Assembly: GCF_004331465.1 (NCBI RefSeq)
Contig: NZ_SJKB01000006.1
Span: forward strand, 434,001-498,000
From: Kribbella pittospori
GTDB taxonomy: Bacteria > Actinomycetota > Actinomycetes > Propionibacteriales > Kribbellaceae
Direction: 5' to 3'
Length of the DNA: 64,000 nt
Under the pieces are notes generated by a model. That model saw only the letters and a list, made by a program, of their open reading frames with translations. It made no database searches and was not told the origin of the DNA. Shown here piece by piece: positions 1-8,410 of this stretch. The position numbers and the translations under genes were made by a program. Within the stretch, counting starts at the first letter, position 1. Each line of letters opens with the position of its first letter.

Positions 1-2176
1 CCTGAGCCACGCGCTCTGCATCCTGAGTCCGGCCGAGCCGTCGATAGACCTCCGCCAGCTCTGGTGCCGGGGACAGATCAGGGTCCTTGAGACCGTTGGC
101 AGCCAGTACGTCGACCAGCCGCTCGTACTGCGGCAGCGCCAGGGCCGGAGCGCCACGGCCCAGCTCCAGGTCGCCGAGCGCGAACAGCGACCAGAGCGTG
201 CCGAGGTGGATCTCCCGCTCCGCACAGATCCGCAGGCACTCGGTGGCGAGGTCCTGACCCTCCGCACGACCTTGGTGCGACGACAACCAGGCCAGTCCGG
301 CCAGGTTCATCGCCAGCTCCGTCATCTGGCCGGTCTCGCGGGACAGCCGGATCCCCTCGTCGTACGCCGCCATCGCGTCGGTCCAACGGTCGGTCGTCGC
401 ATCGTCACGGGCCAGCACGAACAGCAGACCGGGCAGCGTGCCGAGAGCGACCTGCTCCCGCCGTTCGAGCATGGCCTGCTGCAGCAGCCCTCGACCGGTG
501 CCACTCTCACGGAGGAACAGTGCGGCGAGGACCATCCACACCTGCCGGCGCCGGTCCCGATCCAGCTCCACCGACGGCGTCATGGCAACCGCAGCCCGGA
601 TCTGACTCGTACCTCCTTGCCCAGCGAGGACCTTGGCGACGCCACTGGCGAGCATGCCCATGATGCGTGGACCGGGCCGCTCGACGCTGGGGAGCAAGCG
701 GTCGATCTGGTGCGCCAGCTCCAGGCCTGCCGCCGCGTCGCACATCCGGAGGCAGGCACCGACCGCGTCGGCGAGCAGTCCGGTCGCAACCGCCGGGTCC
801 TCGCACTCGGCGGCCGCGGCCGCGAGGATGTCGCGGGCCCGGCTCGGGGATCCACACTTGACCGCGATGTCGCCGCGGACCTCCTGTGCACCTATCCGGA
901 CCTGCAACGGTGGCTGGAGTGCCAACGCGTCGTCGAGCAGGGAGTCCGCCCTGTCTGCCAGCCCGGCCGACCAGGCCGCCTCGCCCGCCGCGACGAGCCT
1001 GACTGCCCGGTCGTGGAGTCCCTCGGACAGGCGTGCTGCGCGCTCGTAGGCCGTCGCCGCGACGGCGTGCGCACCGCGAGCGGCGGCATGCTCGGCCGCG
1101 GCGTCCAACCCGGCTGCGACCTGGTCATCGGTTCCCAGCACAGCCTCGGACAGGTGCCAGGCCCGTTTGTCCGCATCCACCGTGACCCGAGCGACCGCCC
1201 GGTGCGCAGTACGACGCTCTGCCGGTCCAGCGCTGGCGTAGATCGCCGAACGCACCAGTGGATGCCGGAACTGGACCTCGCCGTCACGGATGGCGACGAG
1301 CGCAGCCATCTCGGCCTCTTGCAACGTTGCGACGTCCACACCGAGCTCTTGGCAGGCTCTCGCGACCGCACCGAGTTCGCTGTCGTCGAGGGCGGCCACC
1401 AGCAGCGCAGTACGTGCGTCTGGGCTGAGCCGGTTTGCCCTTGCGGTAAAGGCTTCTGTGATCAGCACTGGCACCGGGAGAGGCGCACCTGGCGGCATGC
1501 GGTGAAGGTGGTCCGGGTCGGCGGCGAGCTCGAGGAGTGCCAGCGGGTTGCCCGCCACGGTGCCGTGTAGCTGCTCGACCAGCTCGCTCGGCAGGCCGCG
1601 CAAGATCGCCTGCGCGGTCTCCAGCGGAACGCCGTCGAGGTGGAGCATTGGAAGATCCGCCTCGGCGAGTGGATGCTGCTCCTGGGCGCGGGCAGCGATC
1701 AGCAGCACGATCGGATCGGCGACCAACCGCCGTGCCGCGAACAGCAGCGCCTCCGCGGACGGCCGGTCCAGTAGATGCGCGTCGTCGATGATCAGTGCGA
1801 GCGGCGCCTCTTCGGCGTACCGGCAGATCAGGCTCAGCGTTGCCGCTCCGACAGCGAACCGATCAGCTGTGGTGACAGGTCCGATTGCCAGCGCGGAGGC
1901 CAGTGCAGACCGCTGCGGACCGGGGATGCGATCGAGGTCGGAGAGTGCGGGCCGGAGCAGTTGGAGCAGGGCGCCGAACGGGAGTTCGCGTTCGGCCTCG
2001 GTGCCGCGCGCTCTCAGGATCCGCAGTCCATGGGCCGTCGCGGCGGCTTCGTCGAGGAGGGTCGTCTTGCCGATGCCGGGTTCGCCGGTGACGAGCAGCA
2101 CTCCGGCGGTGCCGACCCGCGCCCCCGCGACCAGTTGCTCGATCACCCGGCGCTCGGCCTCCCGCCCGATGAGCAT
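1..2176 (-). CDS. LuxR-family AAA-ATPase transcriptional regulator, 3' end outside window
   Basis: At least 725 residues are open on the minus strand and run off the left edge. From ATG at 2176 the protein begins MLIGREAE and has a Walker A motif (GEPGIGKTT, about residues 31-39) and a Walker B-like LALIIDDAH near residue 125. A long alpha-helical TPR-like region rich in Ala and Leu follows. This is the large ATP-binding LuxR/MalT-like architecture, in which a C-terminal LuxR helix-turn-helix would lie beyond the window, so DNA binding is inferred rather than seen. It is divergent from the methyltransferase at 2267, which may be a target. Confidence 0.85.
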   Translation of the reverse strand, partial: MLIGREAERRVIEQLVAGARVGTAGVLLVTGEPGIGKTTLLDEAAATAHGLRILRARGTEAERELPFGALLQLLRPALSDLDRIPGPQRSALASALAIGPVTTADRFAVGAATLSLICRYAEEAPLALIIDDAHLLDRPSAEALLFAARRLVADPIVLLIAARAQEQHPLAEADLPMLHLDGVPLETAQAILRGLPSELVEQLHGTVAGNPLALLELAADPDHLHRMPPGAPLPVPVLITEAFTARANRLSPDARTALLVAALDDSELGAVARACQELGVDVATLQEAEMAALVAIRDGEVQFRHPLVRSAIYASAGPAERRTAHRAVARVTVDADKRAWHLSEAVLGTDDQVAAGLDAAAEHAAARGAHAVAATAYERAARLSEGLHDRAVRLVAAGEAAWSAGLADRADSLLDDALALQPPLQVRIGAQEVRGDIAVKCGSPSRARDILAAAAAECEDPAVATGLLADAVGACLRMCDAAAGLELAHQIDRLLPSVERPGPRIMGMLASGVAKVLAGQGGTSQIRAAVAMTPSVELDRDRRRQVWMVLAALFLRESGTGRGLLQQAMLERREQVALGTLPGLLFVLARDDATTDRWTDAMAAYDEGIRLSRETGQMTELAMNLAGLAWLSSHQGRAEGQDLATECLRICAEREIHLGTLWSLFALGDLELGRGAPALALPQYERLVDVLAANGLKDPDLSPAPELAEVYRRLGRTQDAERVAQ

Positions 2177-2192
2177 GTTTTGCAGTGTGCAC

Positions 2193-2207
2193 CAGGTGCC
2201 CCACCTG
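2193..2207. promoter_or_regulatory. Inverted repeat CAGGTG-N3-CACCTG between divergent genes
   Basis: A perfect 6-bp inverted repeat with spacer CCC lies 16 bp upstream of the AAA regulator start and 59 bp upstream of the methyltransferase start. Its position suits an operator for either gene. No binding protein can be named from sequence. Confidence 0.35.
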
Positions 2208-2266
2208 ATGCGATGGCCTGTCCGGGCTACCTAGGTTCGCCGTACAACCTAAGGGGGCACAAGCAA

Positions 2267-3331
2267 ATGACTGTTGCAATCGACGGCGACAAGCTGATGG
2301 GGTTCGTCTTCCGGGCGGTGGACGAGGTGGGGGCGACGCTGAACGCGGCGCTGGTCGTGATGGGCGACCGGCTCGGCTACTACCAGGCACTCGCCGACCA
2401 CGGTCCGACGACTCCGAGCGAGTTGGCCGAGCGGACCAGCACGAGCGAGCGGTACGCGCGGGAGTGGCTCAACGCGCAGGCAGCCGGCGGCTTCGTCGAG
2501 TACGACGCGGACAGCGGCCGGTACACCTTGCCGCCGGAGCAGGCCGTGGCGATGACGGACCCGGAGAGTCCGGCGTACCTGCCGGGCTTCTTCCAGATCG
2601 CGCTGGGCACGGTGCAGCACACCACGGAGATGATCGAGGCGGCACGCAGCGGCGCCGGGATCGGCTGGCACGAGCGCACCTCGGACGTCCACGTCGGCTG
2701 CGAGCGGTTCTTCCGGCCGTCGTACAACGCGAACCTGCTCACCAGTTGGCTACCCGCGCTGGACGGCGTGGTGGCGAAGCTGGAGAGCGGGGCGACGGTG
2801 GCCGACATCGGCTGCGGACATGGCGCGTCCACGATCCTGATGGCGAACGCGTTCCCGCAATCGACGTTCGTCGGTTCGGACTACCACCAGGAGTCGATCG
2901 AGACCGCGCGGATGCGTGCAGCCGAGGCCGGCCTTGGCGAGCGGGTGTCCTTCGAGGTGGCTCCCGCCTCAGGATTCAGCGGGTCCGGCTATGACCTCGT
3001 CACGACATTCGACGCGTTGCACGACATGGGCGACCCGGTCGGTGCGGCCCGTCATGTGCGGGAGGCGCTGGCGCCCGACGGCACCTGGATGTTGGTGGAG
3101 CCAATGGCCGGTGACAAGGTCGAAGACAACCTGAACCCGGTCGGACGTGCGTACTACGGCTTCTCCACGCTGCTGTGTACGCCGGCATCCCTCTCGCAAC
3201 CGGTCGGACTGGCACTCGGCACCCAAGCCGGCCCGGCGCGGATCCAGGACGTCACCACGGCCGCCGGGTTCACCAGGTTCCGTACGGTCGCGCAGACCCC
3301 GTTCAACCTGGTCTTCGAGGTCCGGCCCTGA
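2267..3331 (+). CDS. Class I SAM-dependent methyltransferase with N-terminal winged helix
   Basis: 354 residues from ATG, with an AAGGGGG ribosome-binding sequence about 10 nt upstream; the frame stays open further 5' but that part reads as antisense of the regulator. Residues 1-90 look like the dimerising winged-helix domain of small-molecule O-methyltransferase-like proteins (GYYQALADHGPTTPSELAE). The SAM-binding motif I is VADIGCGHGAS at about 178-188, followed by acidic GSDYHQES and a DALHDMGDP segment. This resembles actinobacterial proteins of the mycobacterial Rv2258c type. The methyl acceptor is unknown. The following ArsR/SRPBCC pair is likely a separate unit. Confidence 0.85.
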   Translation: MTVAIDGDKLMGFVFRAVDEVGATLNAALVVMGDRLGYYQALADHGPTTPSELAERTSTSERYAREWLNAQAAGGFVEYDADSGRYTLPPEQAVAMTDPESPAYLPGFFQIALGTVQHTTEMIEAARSGAGIGWHERTSDVHVGCERFFRPSYNANLLTSWLPALDGVVAKLESGATVADIGCGHGASTILMANAFPQSTFVGSDYHQESIETARMRAAEAGLGERVSFEVAPASGFSGSGYDLVTTFDALHDMGDPVGAARHVREALAPDGTWMLVEPMAGDKVEDNLNPVGRAYYGFSTLLCTPASLSQPVGLALGTQAGPARIQDVTTAAGFTRFRTVAQTPFNLVFEVRP

Positions 3332-3369
3332 CTCTTGACAAACAGTTCACCAGTTGGTGAAGTATTTGC

Positions 3370-3786
3370 GTGCTGACGACGACCTTCGGTGCGCTCGCGG
3401 ACCCGACTCGGCTGGCGATCGTGAGCCGGCTGAGCCGGGGCGACGCGACCATGGGGGAGCTCGCGGAGCCGCACCGGATCACCTTGCCCGCGATGACCAA
3501 GCACGTCGGAGTGCTGGTCGACGCGGGTCTGGTGACCCGGCGCAAGGTCGGCCGGACCGTGGTGTGCACGATCCGGCCGGAGGCGTTCACGGAGGTCGAG
3601 CAGTGGCTCGGCGACCTGACGGCGTACTGGCACAGCACGGTCGACCGACTGGAAGAACTGCTGCGAGGAGGCGGGGATGGGACCAGACGTCCGGATCGAC
3701 AGGGTGCTGCCGGCAACAATCGGGAGGGTGTACGACGCTTGGACCCGGGCGGAGTTGCTCACGCAGTGGTACTGCCCCAACCCTGA
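3370..3786 (+). CDS. ArsR-family winged-helix repressor with unusual read-through tail
   Basis: GTG start; the first ~100 residues are a typical ArsR/SmtB winged helix (GALADPTRLAIVSRLSRG, then LPAMTKHVGVLVDAGLVTRRKVGR). Members paired with SRPBCC proteins usually stop near residue 105. Here the frame continues about 36 residues of Gly/Arg-rich, low-quality sequence through the start of the next gene and ends at 3786, giving a 110-nt overlap. The sequence just upstream (TTGACA at 3336, GAAGTATTTG near 3358) suggests a promoter with a very short leader. It probably autoregulates and controls the SRPBCC gene. Whether the tail is native or the result of a lost stop is open. Confidence 0.8.
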   Translation: MLTTTFGALADPTRLAIVSRLSRGDATMGELAEPHRITLPAMTKHVGVLVDAGLVTRRKVGRTVVCTIRPEAFTEVEQWLGDLTAYWHSTVDRLEELLRGGGDGTRRPDRQGAAGNNREGVRRLDPGGVAHAVVLPQP

Positions 3787-4117
3787 CCTGGAGCTGAAGG
3801 TGCAGGCCGACGTACGGGTCGGGGGTGACTACGTGGTCGAGATGGGACCGCATGTCGTCCGGGGCACGTACCTCGAGGTCGAGCCGCCGCACCGGCTGGC
3901 GTTCAGCTGGAAGTGGGACGGCACCGAGGACGAGCCGACCCGGGTGGAGGTCGAGCTGACCGAGGTCCCCGACGGCACCCGGATGCTGCTCATCCACAGC
4001 GGGTTCGCCACCGACGAGGACGCGGCGAACCACCGGATGGGCTGGGAGCCCGAGGTCGGCCGGCTGGTCGGGTTGCTCACCGTTCAGCAGCCCGACCCCG
4101 CAACCGATCGAGGCTGA
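3677..4117 (+). CDS. SRPBCC (AHSA1-type START-like) domain protein
   Basis: 146 residues from ATG preceded by GAGGAGGCGGGG. The protein has the AHSA1 pattern: RVLPATIGRVYDAWTRAELLTQWYCP, a GGDYVVEM strand, FSWKWDG, and VEVELTEVPDGTRMLLIHSGF. Such proteins bind hydrophobic ligands in a helix-grip fold and commonly sit behind an ArsR gene, as here. The ligand is unknown. The start lies inside the end of the ArsR frame, so the two are probably translationally coupled. A second ArsR/SRPBCC pair lies at 18449-19263. Confidence 0.85.
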   Translation: MGPDVRIDRVLPATIGRVYDAWTRAELLTQWYCPNPDLELKVQADVRVGGDYVVEMGPHVVRGTYLEVEPPHRLAFSWKWDGTEDEPTRVEVELTEVPDGTRMLLIHSGFATDEDAANHRMGWEPEVGRLVGLLTVQQPDPATDRG

Positions 4118-4149
4118 CCACGCGCAGCTGCTGGTTCAGAAAATAAGTC

Positions 4150-4175
4150 GAGCCCCGGGCGGCAACCCGGGGCTC
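4150..4175 (-). terminator. Rho-independent terminator between convergent genes
   Basis: A perfect 10-bp stem (GAGCCCCGGG with CCCGGGGCTC, loop CGGCAA) lies between the SRPBCC gene and the convergent DUF5302 gene. On the minus strand the stem is followed by ACTTATTTT, a genuine T-rich tail, so it mainly terminates the minus-strand gene; it may also stop plus-strand transcription. Confidence 0.75.
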
Positions 4176-4201
4176 AGGCGGATGGATGGACAGTTGGCGT
4201 A

Positions 4202-4378
4202 TCAGCTGCCGGACTTGCGCCGGAATTGGCGCCTCTGCTTGTCGTTGTGCGCCTCGCCGACGCCCTCACGCCGCGTCCCGGACCCCGGGTGCGCGTTGTT
4301 GTGGGCGTTCTTCTTCTCGAGCGCCTCCTTGAACTTCTTCTGCAGATCGTCCGCCGGCTCGCTGGACTTGTCGCTCAT
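4202..4378 (-). CDS. Small DUF5302-like protein
   Basis: 58 residues from ATG at 4378, preceded by GAAGGAGACGGT, which fixes this start over a further in-frame upstream codon. The sequence begins MSDKSSEPADDLQKKFKEALEKK and ends RRQFRRKSGS. This acidic-helix then basic QFRRKSG pattern is that of the DUF5302 family of short actinobacterial proteins of unknown role. It is highly charged with no membrane segment. A terminator follows at 4150-4175. Confidence 0.75.
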   Translation of the reverse strand: MSDKSSEPADDLQKKFKEALEKKNAHNNAHPGSGTRREGVGEAHNDKQRRQFRRKSGS

Positions 4379-4492
4379 ACCGTCTCCTTCACAAACCGTC
4401 AGGCGTACACACCCCACGCTAACCAACTGTGACGACACCCGCGAGCGGATTACCGTCACAGCACTCCCGCCGGGCCTGTCGCACGCGTCACG

Positions 4493-4678
4493 TCACCCTT
4501 CGCTCACCGCGGACGGGCAGCCGGGCTGGCCGCAGTCCGCGGACTCGGGGACCTCACCGTTGAGGTCGTGTTCGTAGGCGTAGTGGAAGCAGTCCCAGTG
4601 CATCCGCTCGAACACCTCGTAGTCGTCGCGGCTGGACTCCACCTGCTCGCCGCAGCGCATGCACGTCTGGTCGCCCAC
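4493..4678 (-). CDS. Small cysteine-rich, probably zinc-binding protein
   Basis: 61 residues from GTG. It carries CxxC (CMRC, residues 6-9), a WDCFHYAYEHD segment, and C/C in DCGQPGCPS near the C-terminus, a layout expected of a small zinc ribbon. No family is recognised. It reads toward the DUF5302 gene, 114 bp away, and could share its transcript. Codon use is typical of the window, which supports it being real. Confidence 0.6.
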   Translation of the reverse strand: MGDQTCMRCGEQVESSRDDYEVFERMHWDCFHYAYEHDLNGEVPESADCGQPGCPSAVSEG

Positions 4679-4777
4679 CCGGGCAAGGTACCCCCCGATC
4701 TCACTCTGAGGAAAACCCCCGCGGACTGTCGTCGCTCGCTGTTAGCTTCGTGACCGAGACGAGGAAAGGGGACGCAC

Positions 4778-5428
4778 GTGCTGGTCAGCAATGAGGCGAT
4801 GCTCGGGATCGCGTTGGTCGAGCTGGGTCTGGTCATCACGCCAGGGCCGAACATGATCTACCTGATCTCGCGATCGATCGCGCAGAGTCGGCGCGCCGGG
4901 CTGATCTCGCTGGCCGGCGTGGGCGTCGGCTTCGGGGTGTATTTGCTGGCGGCAAGCGTAGGCTTGGCCACTGTCTTCGCGCTGGTTCCGGAGATCTACG
5001 TAACCCTGAAGCTCGCGGGCGCGGCGTACCTGCTCTGGCTTGCGTGGAACGCGTTCCGCCCTGGCGGCAACTCGGTCTTCGCGACCCAGGAGTTGGAGCC
5101 CGATCGGCCGCGGAAGCTGTTCGGCATGGGTCTGCTCACGTGCCTGCTGAACCCGAAGATCGCGATCCTCTACATCTCCGTGCTGCCGCAGTTCCTCGAC
5201 CCGTCGCGCGGCCACGTCGGCACCCAGAGCATGATCCTCGGCCTGATCCAGACCGCGGTCGGCGTCGGGGTGAACGCGATCTTCGTCATCACCGCCAGTT
5301 CGGTCGCCGTCTTCCTCACCCGCCGTCCCACCTGGATGCGCATCCACCGCTACCTCACCGGCACCGCCCTCGCCGCCTTCGCCATCCGCCTGGCCACCGA
5401 CAAAGCCCGCCCCCTCGCCACTCACTGA
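4778..5428 (+). CDS. LysE-family amino-acid exporter (RhtB type)
   Basis: 216 residues from GTG with GAGGAAAGGG upstream. The N-terminus LGIALVELGLVITPGPNMIYLISRSI carries the conserved TPGPN of LysE/RhtB exporters, and hydrophobic segments near 8-28, 40-65, 68-88, 110-135 and 150-180 fit the six-helix inner-membrane fold. It is expected to export an amino acid or derivative by proton antiport; the substrate cannot be read from sequence. The next gene starts close downstream and may be cotranscribed. Confidence 0.88.
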   Translation: MLVSNEAMLGIALVELGLVITPGPNMIYLISRSIAQSRRAGLISLAGVGVGFGVYLLAASVGLATVFALVPEIYVTLKLAGAAYLLWLAWNAFRPGGNSVFATQELEPDRPRKLFGMGLLTCLLNPKIAILYISVLPQFLDPSRGHVGTQSMILGLIQTAVGVGVNAIFVITASSVAVFLTRRPTWMRIHRYLTGTALAAFAIRLATDKARPLATH

Positions 5429-5492
5429 CCGCGTGTGACGGCTTATTGATGTGCGGCCTGTGATGGACTCCCGGATACTGCTGGGCGTGTCA

Positions 5493-6380
5493 ATGCATCC
5501 TGGACAACTCGACGTGACGACCGACCTCGTGGCGCGGCTGATCGAGTCGCAGTATCCGGAGTGGAGCGGCCTGCCGATCCGGGCGGTCCCGTCGCACGGC
5601 ACCGTCAACGCGTTGTTCCGGGTCGGCGACGGGCTGGTCGCGCGCTTCCCGATCCAGCCCGGCGATCCCGCCGAGACGTATAAAGATCTCGACGACGAGG
5701 CCGACGCTGCCCGTCGCCTGCACGCCATCTCGCCGTACCCGACGCCGGAACCGGTCGCCATCGGCGAACCCGGCGAGGACTACCCGCTGCCGTGGGCGAT
5801 CTACACCTGGCTCAACGGCACGATCGCGTACGACGCCGATGTCGCCGGCTCGACCGCGTTCGCCGAGGATCTGGCGCGGTTCGTACTCGCGCTGCGCGCC
5901 GTACCGACCGAGGGGCGCGAGTTCACCGGCACGTGGCGCGGCGGCGTACTGACCAGCCAGGACGAGTACGTCGCCGATGGGCTGCAACGCTCTCGCGGGA
6001 TGATCGACGTGGACGCGCTCGGCCGGTTGTGGGCCGATCTCCGCACCACTCCACGCACCGAACCCGACGTCTGGGCACACCGCGACCTGATGCCGGGCAA
6101 CCTGCTCGTGGCCGACGGGCGCCTGGCCGGAGTGATTGACGTCGGCACCTTCACGGTCGCCGATCCCGCTATTGACCTCCAACCCGCCTGGAACCTGCTG
6201 GATGCGCCGGCACGGGCCGCGTTCCGGACAGCTCTCGGCAGTGATGACGACGAGTGGCGTCGTGGGATGGGCTGGTCGTTCGCCCAGGCCATCGGGTGCC
6301 TCTGGTACTACGTCGAGACCAACCCGGTCATGTCCCGCACCGCCCACCACACACTGACCGCGCTGCTCACTGCTTCGTAG
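5493..6380 (+). CDS. Aminoglycoside phosphotransferase (APH)-family kinase
   Basis: 295 residues from ATG at 5493; GTG 5487 is an equally possible start. The kinase-like fold is clear: AHRDLMPGNLLVADGRLAGVIDVGTF contains the catalytic HRDxxxxN and the metal-binding IDVG (normally IDFG/IDWG). The family phosphorylates aminoglycosides, macrolides or small metabolites. Nothing nearby identifies the substrate, so resistance should not be assumed. It converges with and overlaps the downstream methyltransferase by 14 bp. Confidence 0.85.
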   Translation: MHPGQLDVTTDLVARLIESQYPEWSGLPIRAVPSHGTVNALFRVGDGLVARFPIQPGDPAETYKDLDDEADAARRLHAISPYPTPEPVAIGEPGEDYPLPWAIYTWLNGTIAYDADVAGSTAFAEDLARFVLALRAVPTEGREFTGTWRGGVLTSQDEYVADGLQRSRGMIDVDALGRLWADLRTTPRTEPDVWAHRDLMPGNLLVADGRLAGVIDVGTFTVADPAIDLQPAWNLLDAPARAAFRTALGSDDDEWRRGMGWSFAQAIGCLWYYVETNPVMSRTAHHTLTALLTAS

Positions 6381-7092
6381 TCACGAACACGAACTCTTTG
6401 CCGGGGCGGTCCGGCGCCTCCCGCACCTCGTCAACCGTGAACCCCGCGGCCGTCAGCGACTTCTCGAGCTCGTCCCGCTCCCGGAACCACAGGGTCGAAT
6501 CCGACGTGAGCACTGCGCCATCGGACTCGAACACATAGGTGCCCCGGAACGAAACGAACGGCAGCTCGACGGCGACGAGATCGGACCAGCTCTCCACCGT
6601 GTCCACGCCCTCGACCGTCACCACCTGGTGCGTGTGGTCCCGGGTCCACTCCTCCCAGGCGCGCTTCGCCGGATCCCGCGTCTCGAACACAAACCGCCCA
6701 CCGGGCCGCAGAGCTTGGTGTACGCCGGTCAGCGTCGCCGCCCAGTCCTCATCTGTCAGGAACACCTGCGCCACGTTCCCCGTCATCACCGCGAGGTCAA
6801 CCTCCAGCGGCGGCAACGTCGTCGCGTCCCCATGGATCCAGCGCACCCGATCGGCAAATTTCTTGCCCTTAGCAACTTCCAGCGAGGCCGCAGCCGGATC
6901 CACCCCGACCACCTCAACCCCCTGCCCCGCCAGCAAACAGCTCAGTTCCCCGGTCCCACACCCCACATCCAGCACCCGCCGTACGCCGAACTCCGCCACC
7001 ATCGCGGCGTAATGCTGCAGATCCTCGCGCCCCGCATCCAGCGCGTCATACACAGCCACCAACCGAGGCACCCCGAACAAAGCGTCAACCAT
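6367..7092 (-). CDS. Class I SAM-dependent methyltransferase
   Basis: 241 residues. Motif I is VLDVGCGTGELSCLLA near residues 40-55, followed by VEVVGVDPAAAS (acidic loop), DLAVMTGNVAQVF (motif IV) and LRPGGRFVFETRDP. This is the Methyltransf_25/11 type acting on small molecules. The C-terminal half (TSDSTLWFRERDELEKSLTAAGFTVDEV) is the usual cap. Substrate unknown. It shares no promoter with neighbours except perhaps the VOC gene, which is upstream on the same strand. Confidence 0.85.
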   Translation of the reverse strand: MVDALFGVPRLVAVYDALDAGREDLQHYAAMVAEFGVRRVLDVGCGTGELSCLLAGQGVEVVGVDPAAASLEVAKGKKFADRVRWIHGDATTLPPLEVDLAVMTGNVAQVFLTDEDWAATLTGVHQALRPGGRFVFETRDPAKRAWEEWTRDHTHQVVTVEGVDTVESWSDLVAVELPFVSFRGTYVFESDGAVLTSDSTLWFRERDELEKSLTAAGFTVDEVREAPDRPGKEFVFVTTKQ

Positions 7093-7142
7093 CCCGCGAC
7101 GCTAACCCGCCCCGCACCTCTCCCGCGACCACATTTCCGCGC

Positions 7143-7502
7143 TCAGTCCTGCGCAGTCGCAATCATGAAGTCGTACCCCGCGAGCGTCACCAAGAACGAC
7201 CGCGTCCCCCAAGCCCGCTGCTCGATCCCCCCAGGCTCCCGATGCGCCGCATGCACCGCCTCGATCACCTCCGCAGGCACCTCAACATAAAACTGCACCC
7301 CCGCCCCACGATGCCCCCGAGCCTCAACCGCCAAGAACTCCTCCGAATCAACCCCAAGCATCACCCGCCCCCCACACAACTCCACACAAGCCAACGGATC
7401 CCCAGAATCCTTCGGCGTGGCAAACACCAACGTCCACCCATTCGCCACGAACTCATCAGCAGCCGCATACGGATCCCCAGTGGCCAAGATCGGAGTAAGC
7501 AC
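7143..7502 (-). CDS. VOC-superfamily (glyoxalase/dioxygenase-like) protein
   Basis: 119 residues from GTG at 7502, chosen because GGGAGTGGGAGGG lies just upstream and homology-like sequence begins there (VLTPILATGDPYAAADEFVANGWTLVF). The beta-alpha-beta-beta-beta pattern, GDPLACVELCGGRVMLG, and the second half (GAGVQFYVEVPAEVIEAVHAAH, WGTRSFLVTLAGYDFMIA) fit a single-module VOC fold. The usual metal-ligand set is not obvious, so it may be a binding rather than a catalytic member. Confidence 0.75.
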   Translation of the reverse strand: MLTPILATGDPYAAADEFVANGWTLVFATPKDSGDPLACVELCGGRVMLGVDSEEFLAVEARGHRGAGVQFYVEVPAEVIEAVHAAHREPGGIEQRAWGTRSFLVTLAGYDFMIATAQD

Positions 7503-7819
7503 CCCCAAACCCTCCCACTCCCCCAGTCCACCGCGAATCGTGCTGGCCGGCGCCAACAGGTCGGCATCACCGCCACGGTAGAGCCCGACTGTCGCGATAG
7601 GCCACCGACGTCAGGCCTCGGCCTTCAGGCGTATCGACTCGCCAGCTTGGCTCCTAGACTCCCGAGTATGGACGAATCCGATCCCGCGGCCGACGCGACG
7701 AGGATCGCGATCGAATGCTTGACCGAGTGGACAGGCTGAGGGTGTGCAGGCAGGTGCCTTGCACCTAATGCAGCTTCGGCACAAACCCGACTACCACTGA
7801 CGGCGAGGGATTGGTCATC
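7503..7819. other. Gene-poor interval with a 23-codon open frame
   Basis: This 317-bp stretch separates the VOC gene from the PH-like gene. It holds one short frame at 7669-7739 (MDESDPAADATRIAIECLTEW...), whose start is preceded by CTCCTAGACT; it reads like the first codons of a lost gene. It also holds a 6-bp inverted repeat AGGTGC-CTT-GCACCT at 7752-7766. No other feature is convincing. Confidence 0.4.
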
Positions 7820-8197
7820 ATGGCGGACGTCATCTTCGACAAGCGGGATCAGTTAGACAGGATCGTTGCAGGACTCCTGCAGGGCGAGACGATCATCGCG
7901 GTCTACGACGCGACCGGTGGCGGTACCGGGTTCATAGGGCTCACCAATACTCGGGTCATCATCCAGGACAACTCATTCCTCGGGAAGCAGGCCGCCGTGA
8001 CTAGCATCCCGTACAGCCGGATCAGGTCGGTGTCGTACGTGTCCGACAAGAACCTCCTCGGCAAGTTCGCGTCCTCAAGCACGATCGCAATCGACACCGG
8101 TGGCAAGACTTACGAGGTCGCATTCCGCGGGCACGAGAAAGCCAGGCACGCCCACGACGTGATCCTGTGGAACATGCTGCAGGGATCGGGCCGGTAA
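7820..8197 (+). CDS. PH-like domain protein (bacterial PH, bPH type)
   Basis: 125 residues; ATG at 7820 is preferred over an in-frame TTG three codons earlier. The sequence (RIVAGLLQGETIIAVYDATGGGTGFIGLTNTRVIIQDNSFLGKQAAVTSIPYSRIRSVSYV, then IAIDTGGKTYEVAFRG) is the bacterial pleckstrin-homology pattern: a turn into LTNTRVI, a SIPY..I.SV strand, and a final helix ending at the stop. Function unknown; soluble. It lies beside decayed DNA. Confidence 0.7.
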   Translation: MADVIFDKRDQLDRIVAGLLQGETIIAVYDATGGGTGFIGLTNTRVIIQDNSFLGKQAAVTSIPYSRIRSVSYVSDKNLLGKFASSSTIAIDTGGKTYEVAFRGHEKARHAHDVILWNMLQGSGR

Positions 8198-8293
8198 AGC
8201 TGCCCGCAGCAAGCCGCTCTGATCGACCCCAACACGCGATGGGCTGCGTCCCCGGCACTCGGGAAGGTAGTCGCCTTCCCACCGGGCTCCGCG

Positions 8294-8308
8294 GCGGGCG
8301 TAGCTTGC
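8294..8308 (+). repeat. 15-bp direct repeat, copy 1
   Basis: GCGGGCGTAGCTTGC occurs here and again exactly at 8709-8723, 415 bp apart, flanking most of the frameshifted gene at 8411-8732. It could be a shared promoter-like element or a recombination footprint. Apart from it the 8198-8410 gap shows nothing convincing. Confidence 0.4.
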
Positions 8309-8410
8309 CTCGGGTATCGGTGGCGGCAGGCTGAAGAGTCAGCCGGGATTGGCAGCCCCGAACGTCGGCCGCGCTGGAGCTGAGCGCCGAGGACCTGGGT
8401 CACCGCCGCC

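Noticed and set aside
206..1570. Long plus-strand frame of 454 codons
   Set aside because: It is antisense to the AAA regulator, whose minus-strand frame contains Walker A/B motifs and normal codon use; the plus-strand product is Arg/Gly/Pro-rich with no family features.
5451..6380. Antibiotic resistance calls for the two APH-fold kinases
   Set aside because: The fold is certain, but the family phosphorylates many metabolites and there is no linked antibiotic gene, so resistance is not claimed.
7669..7739. 23-codon frame as a real gene
   Set aside because: A start with a plausible promoter exists, but the product is too short to judge and no partner is apparent; described only in the gap entry.
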